Source: Candidatus Helarchaeota archaeon
GTDB lineage: Archaea > Asgardarchaeota > Lokiarchaeia > Helarchaeales > RDOG01
Assembly: GCA_019058315.1 (NCBI GenBank)
Contig: JAHPZH010000004.1
Location: 372,001-436,000 of the forward strand
Length of the DNA: 64,000 nucleotides
Direction of reading: 5' to 3'
In this document: positions 44,679 to 53,623 of the stretch, piece by piece
Numbering within the stretch: the first letter of the stretch is position 1
Layout: every line of letters starts with the position of its first letter
Position numbers and translations under genes: made by a program
Notes under the pieces: generated by a model
What the model was told of the DNA's origin: nothing
What the model saw: the letters and a program-made list of their open reading frames with translations, nothing else
Database searches by the model: none

Positions 44679-46313
44679 TTAACGTTTCTTAACTTTTTTT
44701 GTTTTTACTGGAGTTTTTCTTTGACGAGCAACGACAGAAGACAAAATTATAATAAGTAGTGCTTCTCCCAAGACCATGATGCCCAATACCATTGGGGATA
44801 ATAATGTTCTGAGAAAGACATCTATCATTTTTGAGATATCCTCCATAAGCCCTCCGTATTGTCCATGTATAGCCAATGAAATCAAAGTAACCCAATCAAA
44901 CGGACTTTCAGGACTTCCAAGTACTCTCTGAGCATAAATATCATCATCATTAATTCCCGTTCTTTCATCATCCCAAGCAATTATTGCACCACCCGCTCCA
45001 TCACTGCAAATTTGAGGGTATTGTTGATCTCCTCCTTTATTGCATATTATAGAACCATTTGCAGTCCATTGTGTCACTCCACTTGCATCTATTTTTTGTG
45101 CGTATATATCATCAGTTGGACCTCTAGGATCCTGCCAAACAATGATTGCACCTCCCGCTCCATCGCTACAGATTTGGTGTTGATCTTGAACTCCTGAAAC
45201 GGTACATATTTCCACTCCATTAGTCGTCCATAGTACGTTTCCTGCTGAACTGATTCTTTGAGCTGTTATATTACCAAAGTCAGATTTCCATGTTATAATT
45301 GCGCCACCTGCACCATCACTACAAATTTTAGGGATTTCATTTAAAACGGCTAAAGTGGATATTTGCACACCATCAGTCGTCCATTGGCCATCACCAGTTG
45401 AATTGATTTTTTGAGCATAAATATGTAATCCAGATCGTGGATCTTGCCAAGTAATGATTGCGCCTCCTGAACCATCACTGATAATCTTTGGAAGATCTTG
45501 ATTAAAAACCGCAGAACATACTACTTTCCCAGTTGCAGTCCATTGTAAATGACCTGTTGAATTTACTCTTTGTGCATGTATATCTATATTTCCATCCATA
45601 GTAATAATAGCACCACCCGCACCATCACTACAAATTTCTGGTCGATAAATATTTGAAGATGATAGGAGTGTACCATCTATAGTCCAGAAGAGGGTACCAT
45701 TTGATAAAATTCTTTGAGCAAAAGAATAGCTGCCATTATCCCAAGTAATAATTGCACCTCCCTCACCGTCACTCATTATTCGTTGATCCTGTTGAGAAAA
45801 AGGTGCCGTAGAAACCAGGAGCCCATTAGCCGTCCATTCCAAAGCTCCATACACATTTACTTTCTGTGCATAAGTATCATAATGAGTCCCACTTCTCCAA
45901 TCCGCCCAAGTGATAATTGCACCACCTGCTCCATCACTACAAATTTGAGGCTCCCATTGAAGAGCTACATCTGTACAAATCGCAAGTCCACCCGTTGCCC
46001 ATGCAACACTGCCATCAGCATGAATTTTTTGTGCGAATATATCATAATTCCCTAATCTATAATCCTGCCATGTAATGATAGCTCCTCCTGCACCATCACT
46101 ACAAATAGCTACAATATCTTGATAACTATTGGCGACAGAGATTGGAGTACCATTATCTGTCCATGCAGTTTGCATATTTTCACTTGAAGATAATTTAGAA
46201 GTTGATTTCATAAGAATATTGTTGGATAACATTGATACTTTGGAATTTGCCAGGGAAATAAATGTAAAGCTAAGAAAAATAACCATAATCAGAATTGCTA
46301 CTTTTTTTTTCAT
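44679..46313 (-). CDS. Secreted repeat protein with C-terminal membrane anchor
   Basis: About 544 residues from the ATG at 46313, which begins a clear signal peptide (MKKKVAILIMVIFLSFTFIS); a TTG at 46328 is in frame. Some nine repeats of about 45 residues follow, each with ICSDGAGGAIITWQD then a strand and AQKINSTG...W. Such SDGAGGAI repeats form beta-propeller-like surface proteins. A membrane helix near residue 510 (LGIMVLGEALLIIILSSVVA) and a basic tail anchor it. Repeat similarity at the DNA level is high, so repeat number may vary between strains. Ligand unknown. Confidence 0.75.
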   Translation of the reverse strand: MKKKVAILIMVIFLSFTFISLANSKVSMLSNNILMKSTSKLSSSENMQTAWTDNGTPISVANSYQDIVAICSDGAGGAIITWQDYRLGNYDIFAQKIHADGSVAWATGGLAICTDVALQWEPQICSDGAGGAIITWADWRSGTHYDTYAQKVNVYGALEWTANGLLVSTAPFSQQDQRIMSDGEGGAIITWDNGSYSFAQRILSNGTLFWTIDGTLLSSSNIYRPEICSDGAGGAIITMDGNIDIHAQRVNSTGHLQWTATGKVVCSAVFNQDLPKIISDGSGGAIITWQDPRSGLHIYAQKINSTGDGQWTTDGVQISTLAVLNEIPKICSDGAGGAIITWKSDFGNITAQRISSAGNVLWTTNGVEICTVSGVQDQHQICSDGAGGAIIVWQDPRGPTDDIYAQKIDASGVTQWTANGSIICNKGGDQQYPQICSDGAGGAIIAWDDERTGINDDDIYAQRVLGSPESPFDWVTLISLAIHGQYGGLMEDISKMIDVFLRTLLSPMVLGIMVLGEALLIIILSSVVARQRKTPVKTKKVKKR

Positions 46314-46476
46314 TTTAATAAGATCCAATAAAAAATTATCAAACTAATTATCTACTTATTTAATTTTTTATTTTTTATTCTTTATCAAATATTACAGAAA
46401 TTATATATAGACCTATAAAGATTTAATATTACTAATAATTATTAATCTAACAAATATAAGTAGGAGGATGAAGGTT

Positions 46477-46917
46477 ATGGCTAGTGCTACATATGTAATA
46501 GGATTTATATTTAGTTTTTTAGGATATATTTTTTATATGAATGGAGCATATGTTCTGTCACTTCCTTGTATAATCGTAGGAATTATTTTACTTTGTGCAA
46601 GTTTTGGTAAAAAATCTGAAAAAGATGAATATTCTGAGTCAAGATACGATGTTCAATATGAAGACATCCAGCGAATTGACGAATATAATAATCCCAATCA
46701 TCGATTTTACAAGGCCATTAGAGAAGCGATCGATACTGCTGCTTTTAATTTAGATTCAGATCCAGAAATGGATATAGATTCTCAAATGAGGAGTTTGGGA
46801 ATTGAATCGTATGCAAATTATTGTCCATATTGCCAAGAACAATTATATCTCTTTAAAGATTTTCTGGTTTATTGTTTGAATTGTAAATTATTTATCTCGG
46901 AATTGAAATATCAATAA
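46477..46917 (+). CDS. Membrane-anchored protein with C-terminal zinc ribbon
   Basis: About 146 residues. Two N-terminal membrane helices (YVIGFIFSFLGYIFYM and YVLSLPCIIVGIILLCASF) are followed by an acidic linker and a zinc ribbon (CPYCQEQLYLF, then VYCLNCKLFI). The ATG at 46477 is preferred because GGAGG ends nine bases before it; the ATG at 46468 directly abuts GGAGG. Function is unknown. Confidence 0.65.
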   Translation: MASATYVIGFIFSFLGYIFYMNGAYVLSLPCIIVGIILLCASFGKKSEKDEYSESRYDVQYEDIQRIDEYNNPNHRFYKAIREAIDTAAFNLDSDPEMDIDSQMRSLGIESYANYCPYCQEQLYLFKDFLVYCLNCKLFISELKYQ

Positions 46918-47064
46918 TTAGACTATTTAATCATACCTTTTTTTTTAATATTTAGATTAATTTTTTAATAGAATTAATATATAATATCGAACATCGACAG
47001 AATATTTTTTATTATTTTTTAATAAATGTAATATAATTAGGATAAAATATTTGGAGTTTAAAAA

Positions 47065-48246
47065 TTGTCTGACATTAGTTCTCTTGAAAAATATCTCCCA
47101 GAATTGGTCCACTGTATGAAATGTCATATTTGCTATTCAGCAAATTGGCAAAAACTCGATGATTGGCGAATTTTATGCCCACAAGCTGCTAAATTTGGTT
47201 ATGAATCTTATTATGCTGCTGGTAAAATGGAGCTTGCTCGAGCATTTCTTGAGGGTAGAATTAAAGAACCAACACCACGCTTACTTGAAGTTCTTTATAC
47301 TTGTACTGGATGTGGTGGATGTAGAGAGCAATGTACCGAATTATCTGGGCTTAAGATAGATCATGTAGATTTATATGAAAAAATGAAGGCTTATATTGTT
47401 TCAAAAGGTTGGGGACCTCTAGAAAAGCATAAAAAATTTAGTCAAAGTGTTGCAGAAAATCATAATCCATATGTTGAACCTCATAAAAATCGTTTTGATT
47501 GGATGCCAAAGGATGTTAAACCTTCATCTGGTGAAGAAATTGTATATTTTGTAGGATGCACCTCTTCATATCGACAACAAAAGATAGCACAAGCTACTGT
47601 AAAGGTATTAAAAGCAGCAAACATTCCTTTTAGCATAATGGGTCAAGAAGAATGGTGTTGCGGTTCCCCGCTAATTAGAACCGGTCAATTGGATATTGTA
47701 AACAATCTAGCTTCTCATAATATCGAAACTCTGAAATCTATGGGTGCCAAAACGGTTATTTTTTCATGTGCCGGATGTTATAGAACATTCAAAGAAGATT
47801 ATCCAAAATTAGGTTTTGAACTTCCTTTTAAACCTCGCCATACAACGCAATTCTTCTTAAATCTTATTCGAGATAATAAATTAAAGCTTAAATCACTTCC
47901 CAAAGAATTAACTTACCATGATCCTTGTCATTTAGGACGGCATGCTAAAGTCTATAAGCAACCAAGAAGAATTTTAAAAGCTCTAAAGGTTAACTATCAT
48001 GAAATGCCACGAAACACAACCGATGCTTTTTGTTGTGGAGCTGGAAGCGGTGTTCGGGCTGCCTATCCTGAATATTCAAAATGGGTTTGCAAAGAACGTT
48101 TAGATGAAGTTAAGGAAGTTGGTGCTTCAGTATTGGCCTCAGCATGTCCTTTTTGCAAAAACAATTTCGTTGAAACCTTAAAAGACTTTCCTGACCTTAA
48201 AATTGATGTAGTTGATATTAGTGAACTTTTAGAAGAAGCTCTATAG
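47065..48246 (+). CDS. (Fe-S)-binding CCG-domain oxidoreductase subunit
   Basis: 393 residues, like GlpC/LutA/HdrB subunits. The N-terminal half has two Fe-S cysteine sets (HCMKCHICY and CTGCGGCREQC). The C-terminal half has two CCG domains: VGCTSSY...WCCGSPLIRTG...CAGC and HDPCHLGRH...FCCGAGSG...ACPFC. Such subunits pass electrons between a flavin dehydrogenase and a quinone or disulfide acceptor. The next gene, 112 bases on, is the FAD partner, so together they resemble a D-lactate or glycolate dehydrogenase. TTG start at 47065 with TTGGAG upstream. Confidence 0.85.
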   Translation: MSDISSLEKYLPELVHCMKCHICYSANWQKLDDWRILCPQAAKFGYESYYAAGKMELARAFLEGRIKEPTPRLLEVLYTCTGCGGCREQCTELSGLKIDHVDLYEKMKAYIVSKGWGPLEKHKKFSQSVAENHNPYVEPHKNRFDWMPKDVKPSSGEEIVYFVGCTSSYRQQKIAQATVKVLKAANIPFSIMGQEEWCCGSPLIRTGQLDIVNNLASHNIETLKSMGAKTVIFSCAGCYRTFKEDYPKLGFELPFKPRHTTQFFLNLIRDNKLKLKSLPKELTYHDPCHLGRHAKVYKQPRRILKALKVNYHEMPRNTTDAFCCGAGSGVRAAYPEYSKWVCKERLDEVKEVGASVLASACPFCKNNFVETLKDFPDLKIDVVDISELLEEAL

Positions 48247-48358
48247 GAGATTTTCCAAATTATAAATGAATTAAATAGAATATTAAAAAATAAAATGGAG
48301 TATTATAATATTTAAATTAGATAAATTAAAAAAGATATGAATTTGAGAGGTAAAGAAA

Positions 48359-49774
48359 ATGGCTGTACTTGATACCAGTACTTTGGAAACAGAAATAGCT
48401 AAAATTGTGGGTAAAGAGAATGTATCTACTGATTTTGTTGATTTAATTGCTCACGAAAGGGATGATCAATTTGCAACTGTTCCACCACACCTTCCAGATT
48501 TTATTGTAAGACCTGCTAATAAGGCTGAAATTCAGGAAGTTATTAGATTCGCTAATGAAAATAAAATTCCAATTGTTCCATATGGATCAGGCATAAATAG
48601 GAAAGGATTATGTATTGCTCAAAAAGGTGGAATTATCTTAGATTTACGACGAATGAGAAAAATTGAAGTAGATGAAAAAATGATGGTTGCTAAAATAGGT
48701 CCAGGTGTAAATTTTGTTGAAATGGTAACAGCTCTTAATAAATATCCACATCTAAGATGTCTTGCTCCTGATGCTCCTGCTACTGCATCGGTTCTAGCAA
48801 ATTACATGTTAAGAGGAATTTATCCAACGGCGACTCGTTATGGAATAGACCATCTAATTACGATGGAAATCGTGCTTCCAAATGGTGAAATATTGGATAC
48901 TGGCTCAGCAGCAACCCCCGGTTCCCCAGGACCGTATTGTGGTATTGTAAATGGTCCTGATTTAACGAAATTATTCCAAGCAAACGTTGGAACTATGGGA
49001 GTAATTACGGAAGGACGAATCCGACTTTATCCCATGCCGGAAAAGATTGTACCTTTGACTATTAGGTACAAAGATTTCAAATCTATGATTGAACCTGCAA
49101 CCCAATTTGCTTACAAAAATTTAGTAGCAGGGATTTGGGTAATGACTTTTGACCCGGAAGCCATTTCGACTTTTATGGACATGCGTGGGGCGGATGAAGA
49201 AGTGTTTATGTCATTGGTTTTTCTGGAAGGCACCGAGGAAGAAGTGCAAAAACATAAAGAACAAGTCGTAAAAATTGCTGCAGCTTCAAATGGTGATACC
49301 ATGGATTTACCAGATTTTATGGCAAAAGAATTTGTACAAGACCATCGTTATATGCGTTCTTTTATAAGAGGATGGCGTAAAGGAAATCTTTGGGGTTGTT
49401 CCGTCTATGCTCCTATGACAAATGTTGTAAAAATGTATGAAGATTCAAAGAAATTATGTAAAAAAAATAATTTAGAGGGACGTCTACATTTTGAGGCCAT
49501 TCCAGTTCATCCTTTTCATAACGGACAGCTCACATATGTTGATCCATGCGTAATGTGGGATGGTGGAAAACCTGAAGAAGTTGAAAATATTCGCCAACTA
49601 TCTGCAGATATTCGTAAAGCATTTTTAGACATTGGGATTTATGGTTTTTTCAGAGCTTTTCCTGGAACAATTAATTCCCACGAACTTGGTATGTACGGAG
49701 AAATATGGAGGAAAATTAAGAAATTAATAGACCCAAACAATATAATGAATCCTGGAAACCCACCTTTACACTAA
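48359..49774 (+). CDS. FAD-linked 2-hydroxyacid dehydrogenase (GlcD/D-LDH family)
   Basis: 471 residues of the VAO/PCMH flavoprotein family. The FAD-binding part has PDFIVRPANKAEIQEVIRFA, IPIVPYGSGINRKG and GPGVNFVEMV, followed by MGVITEGRIRLYP and a FAD-oxidase C-terminal region ending DPNNIMNPGNP. It oxidises a hydroxyacid such as D-lactate or glycolate and transfers electrons to the Fe-S subunit encoded just upstream. The start has GAGAGG seven to eight bases upstream. The substrate is inferred only from the family. Confidence 0.85.
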   Translation: MAVLDTSTLETEIAKIVGKENVSTDFVDLIAHERDDQFATVPPHLPDFIVRPANKAEIQEVIRFANENKIPIVPYGSGINRKGLCIAQKGGIILDLRRMRKIEVDEKMMVAKIGPGVNFVEMVTALNKYPHLRCLAPDAPATASVLANYMLRGIYPTATRYGIDHLITMEIVLPNGEILDTGSAATPGSPGPYCGIVNGPDLTKLFQANVGTMGVITEGRIRLYPMPEKIVPLTIRYKDFKSMIEPATQFAYKNLVAGIWVMTFDPEAISTFMDMRGADEEVFMSLVFLEGTEEEVQKHKEQVVKIAAASNGDTMDLPDFMAKEFVQDHRYMRSFIRGWRKGNLWGCSVYAPMTNVVKMYEDSKKLCKKNNLEGRLHFEAIPVHPFHNGQLTYVDPCVMWDGGKPEEVENIRQLSADIRKAFLDIGIYGFFRAFPGTINSHELGMYGEIWRKIKKLIDPNNIMNPGNPPLH

Positions 49775-49853
49775 TCGACGTGTCAAGATATAAAATTTTT
49801 TTATTTTTTAATTTTTTTATTGCATCTAAGAAAATTAAAAGTTAAGTGGGGAA

Positions 49854-50126
49854 TTAACCACCGCCTATTGCTTGTAGTAAAGTAATTTCATCCCCATCTT
49901 TAGGGATTAGTGAAAATCCCCCAGGAAAATCAATTCTATTACCGTTTAATAATAGTATTGGATTACTTCGTCCTTCTACAAATACACGATAAATGTCATT
50001 CTTGATTTTTTTTCCAATTTTTTTAAATATATTTTTTAATGTCTCATCATTTTTGATCTTTAGATCAATAGATTTCTTGATGAAATTTCTATTAAAAACT
50101 CCATTAATGTTAACTTTAATGTTCAA
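49854..50126 (-). CDS. MoaD/ThiS-like ubiquitin-fold sulfur carrier
   Basis: 90 residues with a beta-grasp pattern (KVNINGVFNRNF, a helix, then LLLNGNRIDF and DGDEITLLQAIGGG). It ends in the di-glycine tail that is thiocarboxylated in MoaD and ThiS. It follows the aldehyde oxidoreductase gene by 11 bases on the same strand. This is a common arrangement because tungstopterin enzymes need a MoaD-type protein to make the pterin dithiolene. Confidence 0.8.
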   Translation of the reverse strand: MNIKVNINGVFNRNFIKKSIDLKIKNDETLKNIFKKIGKKIKNDIYRVFVEGRSNPILLLNGNRIDFPGGFSLIPKDGDEITLLQAIGGG

Positions 50127-50137
50127 GTTTATTCCTT

Positions 50138-52111
50138 TTAGTATAATTCATCAGCTATATGACTTAGTCCCAAACTTTGTAACTTCTTTAAAGATGGTTT
50201 ACCATCGACTGGATTCCAATCGGCGGTTTTGTAGAACTCTTTTACTAAAGTATCTAAATCAATTGTTTTTCCAGCAAGTGGTCCATGTTTTAATGGAGGT
50301 ATTCCTTTAACCCTATCGGGTAGTTTGAAGTCTGAAGGTTTAATACCTTCTCTAACATTAAATAATTGTCTTAAAACTTGAACACGCTCTCCTGTTTTCA
50401 GTAAATCATCAGTAGATAATTTCCAACCAGTAACTACTTCCATAATTTCGGGTAAGGGGATGTCTCCGAACATTCCAGAGAATTGACAAATTCCAATACA
50501 ATTTAATAACGCTATAGCATTGCTTAATATCAAATGTGACTCTCCTTTTCCCGTGTATTCATATTTTTTAACTTTTGGAAATTTTATATCTTTCAATGGA
50601 ACTAAATCCATTCCAAACTCAAGGAAGCCAGCTCCTCCAGCAGTATGTCTACCGGGTGTTGGATCTGTAATGTAAGTTGTTCCAAAACTTGGATTTAATC
50701 TAGGATCATGCATTGGAAGTTCTTGACCACCTACATGCATAGCATATTGCTCTGAACCTCTTCCAATTTTTTCTGCTGCTATTTTAACTCCATCTGCAAG
50801 AATATCACCAAAACCTTCGCGTTTGGCTATTTTCTCGGTCATTGTTATAATTGCTTCAGCATTTCCCCATGTAAGGTCAATACCATCAATATCCTCTTTT
50901 GACAATATGTTATTTTCGATACATTCCATCGTAAAAGCAATTGCAGATCCTACAGAAATAGTATCTAATCCATAACTATCACAAATCTCGTTAGCTTTGA
51001 TTATAGAATCTATATTGTCATTTAATAGCATAGTTCCAAATGCCGCTAATGTTTCATATTCTGGTCGATGTGTTTCTTCTCCGGCAAATGGTCCATCTGG
51101 TATTTTAACTACTGCTCCACATCTTAAAGGACAAGCTTGGCACCCATAAGCCCTTATTTTATGTTTGACAACATAATCATCACTAATTTTGAAAGAATGT
51201 TTTTTCATTGAAAAATCATGTGAACCTGCTGCACCCCAATTCCTACATGGGGAATCCCCCATTTCTGAAGATACGGAAGTTGACATGGTAGTTCCATATT
51301 TACGAAAACCATCTACTACTGTTCCAACATCTGGCATTGTAAAAACACCTTGCCTTAAAAGCCAAGGTAAAATAGGATTTATTAACCACATCATGAATTT
51401 CATTATACGAGAAGGTTTCTTTTTCAAAGGTTTTAACCAATCTTTTTTGAGCTCACTTAGTCTTTCCGGATCGAAAATTTTTACCTCATTAGTACCTCTA
51501 ACTGCTACTGCTTTCAATTTTTTTGATCCCATAAGAGCTCCTAGTCCACTTCTGGCTGCAGCTCTCCCATGATCAGTCATAACAGCTGAAATTAAAGATA
51601 ATTTTTCTCCTGCAGGACCTATACTTGCAGACTTTACTAACTCATCACCTAATTCATTCTTAAGCATTTTATCAGTTATTCCAGTATCTTTTCCCCATAG
51701 TTTATCAGCATCACGAATTTCTATTTCATCATCTTTAATCCATAAATATACTGGTTTTTCTGAGATATTTTTTATAAAAACGGCATCATATCCAGCTTTT
51801 TTTAATTCTGTACCGAAATAACCTCCTGAATTAGCGTCTCCCCAAGTTTTAGTCAAGGGCGATTTGCCGACAACAGAATATCTTCCAGAAAAGGGAACAT
51901 TAGTACCATTAAATAGACCTGTAATTAGTCCAAATATATTTTCAGAACCTAAAGGATCAACGCCTGGTCTCTGATTGTCGTAAAGATATCTTACACCTGT
52001 CCCAGTTCCACCAAAATAATTTAGGTAAATTTTTTCTTCTGGTTTCTCAATTTTAATATCTTTACTCGCAAGATCAATAATTAGGATTTTTCCCTTATAT
52101 CCATTTGGCAT
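50138..52111 (-). CDS. aor: Tungsten aldehyde:ferredoxin oxidoreductase
   Basis: 657 residues of the AOR family. It oxidises aldehydes to acids with ferredoxin as acceptor, using tungstopterin and a [4Fe-4S] cluster. Seen: the N-terminal GGTGTGVRYLYDN and SGRYSVVGKSPLTKTWGDAN pterin loops; cluster cysteines YGCQACPLRCG plus a later LNCIGICQF; and a substrate/pterin segment TDPTPGRHTAGG. The length is normal. The MoaD-like gene lies 11 bases downstream. It could detoxify or ferment aldehydes from amino-acid or sugar breakdown. The exact substrate class (AOR, FOR, GAPOR) is not clear. Confidence 0.9.
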   Translation of the reverse strand: MPNGYKGKILIIDLASKDIKIEKPEEKIYLNYFGGTGTGVRYLYDNQRPGVDPLGSENIFGLITGLFNGTNVPFSGRYSVVGKSPLTKTWGDANSGGYFGTELKKAGYDAVFIKNISEKPVYLWIKDDEIEIRDADKLWGKDTGITDKMLKNELGDELVKSASIGPAGEKLSLISAVMTDHGRAAARSGLGALMGSKKLKAVAVRGTNEVKIFDPERLSELKKDWLKPLKKKPSRIMKFMMWLINPILPWLLRQGVFTMPDVGTVVDGFRKYGTTMSTSVSSEMGDSPCRNWGAAGSHDFSMKKHSFKISDDYVVKHKIRAYGCQACPLRCGAVVKIPDGPFAGEETHRPEYETLAAFGTMLLNDNIDSIIKANEICDSYGLDTISVGSAIAFTMECIENNILSKEDIDGIDLTWGNAEAIITMTEKIAKREGFGDILADGVKIAAEKIGRGSEQYAMHVGGQELPMHDPRLNPSFGTTYITDPTPGRHTAGGAGFLEFGMDLVPLKDIKFPKVKKYEYTGKGESHLILSNAIALLNCIGICQFSGMFGDIPLPEIMEVVTGWKLSTDDLLKTGERVQVLRQLFNVREGIKPSDFKLPDRVKGIPPLKHGPLAGKTIDLDTLVKEFYKTADWNPVDGKPSLKKLQSLGLSHIADELY

Positions 52112-52320
52112 AATTTTTCACCTTCAATATAACGAAGAAAAATTTTTTTAAAATTTATCGTTTTCTACATTTAGATTAAGTAGATAAGCTATTTTTCGAC
52201 CTTATTTTCGTTTTTTCTTCCTTTTTTTATATGTATTTCTCTTCATGCTCCCTCAAGAATTATTCAATTTTCTATTATTTTCTGTAAAATAGTTTTATGG
52301 TGATACAAAATATTTAAATA

Positions 52321-52354
52321 GTAGATTTCTACAGAGATAGTGTAGATATCTACA
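52321..52354 (+). promoter_or_regulatory. Operator: two GTAGA-TCTAC palindromes
   Basis: A palindrome TGTAGATATCTACA (52341-52354) and a nearby imperfect GTAGATTTCTAC (52321-52332) lie about 80 bases before the V4R-like gene. The same 14-base palindrome occurs at 58569-58582 before another gene. A shared repressor is inferred. Confidence 0.5.
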
Positions 52355-52434
52355 AAAGAATTTAGTAATGTTTAGCAATAAAAGAACAATCTATCAATTT
52401 TTATTATATAATATGAAATATAGAGAGGATTTAG

Positions 52435-52950
52435 ATGCAAATGGCTGAAACTGACTCATTTAATAGTGAAGAATTGATAAAAATGAGTTTTTTATCAGGT
52501 GTTATTACCGATTTTTATATTCAGTTAGTTCCAAAGTTAATGGAAAAGTATAAAGATGAGCAAAAAGTAGCTGATATCTTGAAAACCTTTGGTAGCCGAT
52601 TGATAATAAGATTTCAGAATTATTGGACCCCTAAAAGCAATGGAATCAAGAGGATAATAGAAGAAACTTATAGGATAATCATGAGAAGAAGGTTAAGAAG
52701 AGTTATTGAGGAAGAAAAAGGTAAGAAATGGATTATGGTGGATTCTGATTGTATATTGTGCGGAAAAGGATCTAAAAAATTTAAAAATTTACATTATTGC
52801 ACACTCTTTACTGGTATAATTGAAGGAGGCATTAATCATTTAAGAGAGAAAAAGGGATTTGAATATCTTCCTAAAATAAAGGCAGAAACTATTGCATCAA
52901 AATCCCATGGGGATAAAGTATGTAAACACGTAATTACTGTGGTGGAATAA
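52435..52950 (+). CDS. V4R-like small-ligand sensor protein, first of pair
   Basis: 171 residues. An N-terminal helical part is followed by a cysteine-containing domain (DCILCGKGSKKF, HYCTLFTGIIEGGI, and AETIASKSHGDKVCKHVI) with the spacing of 4-vinyl-reductase (V4R) or ATC-hydrolase-like domains. These bind small molecules and are common in archaeal regulators. ATG at 52435 with GAGAGGA seven bases upstream; a second ATG is at 52441. It is preceded by the TGTAGATATCTACA operator. The next gene, two bases after its stop, encodes a related protein, so the two may be partners. Confidence 0.55.
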   Translation: MQMAETDSFNSEELIKMSFLSGVITDFYIQLVPKLMEKYKDEQKVADILKTFGSRLIIRFQNYWTPKSNGIKRIIEETYRIIMRRRLRRVIEEEKGKKWIMVDSDCILCGKGSKKFKNLHYCTLFTGIIEGGINHLREKKGFEYLPKIKAETIASKSHGDKVCKHVITVVE

Positions 52951-52952
52951 AA

Positions 52953-53582
52953 ATGCTTAGATATATTGAACGAGGATTTAAAGACGTTTTAGGCGGACTT
53001 GGTAAAAGATTTGTTAGACGAACGGAGAAAAAAATGAACACATTATTTCTGAGTATAATTATTTTAGAGTATACTCGAGTTTTGGTAGAATATCTATTTG
53101 ATGGAAATTTAGAAGCTGCTTTGGAAGATTTTTATGATACGGGTAGAATTACTGGAAAAGGAATTACAGATGATCATTTAGATACAGCAAGATATATTCT
53201 ATCAAAATCATTAGAGGATACTCCTCGGATGGCTAAAATTTTTTGGTATATTGCGATGGGCGAAGATGTGCCCAATAGAAATATTCGCTTCGTTCCAAAA
53301 GGGAAAGAAGGTAATGAATATGACATGCTTACTTGGACTTTTGACAAGTGTATTTTCTGTGCAATGTCAACTGAAGAAAAGGATATAATGATCAATAAAG
53401 AGACGATGGGAAATCAGACATGGGGTGGTCAATGTGCAGGAATATTTGAATCTATAATGCAAGCAGTCCAAGACTATATGGGGAATAATTACGAAATAAA
53501 AGTAAAAGAAACAAAATGTATTATGAGGGGCGACCCTAATAATGAATATGAGATGTTTTTCATTCCAAGAGAAATAGAATAA
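52953..53582 (+). CDS. V4R-like small-ligand sensor protein, second of pair
   Basis: 209 residues. The N-terminal half is helical (TLFLSIIILEYTRVLVEYLF). The C-terminal half has the same domain as its neighbour, with FDKCIFCAMSTEEKDIM, GGQCAGIFESIMQAVQDYMG and VKETKCIMRGDPNNEYEMFF. The order cysteine pair, helix, then E-x-x-C-x-x-x-G-D is the V4R-like pattern. It is coupled to the preceding gene by a two-base gap. The pair may report a ligand to a DNA-binding partner or be an enzyme; no HTH is seen in either. Confidence 0.55.
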   Translation: MLRYIERGFKDVLGGLGKRFVRRTEKKMNTLFLSIIILEYTRVLVEYLFDGNLEAALEDFYDTGRITGKGITDDHLDTARYILSKSLEDTPRMAKIFWYIAMGEDVPNRNIRFVPKGKEGNEYDMLTWTFDKCIFCAMSTEEKDIMINKETMGNQTWGGQCAGIFESIMQAVQDYMGNNYEIKVKETKCIMRGDPNNEYEMFFIPREIE

Positions 53583-53623
53583 CTATTTTACCTTTATAGC
53601 TGAATCGTTTGAAGTAAAGATTG

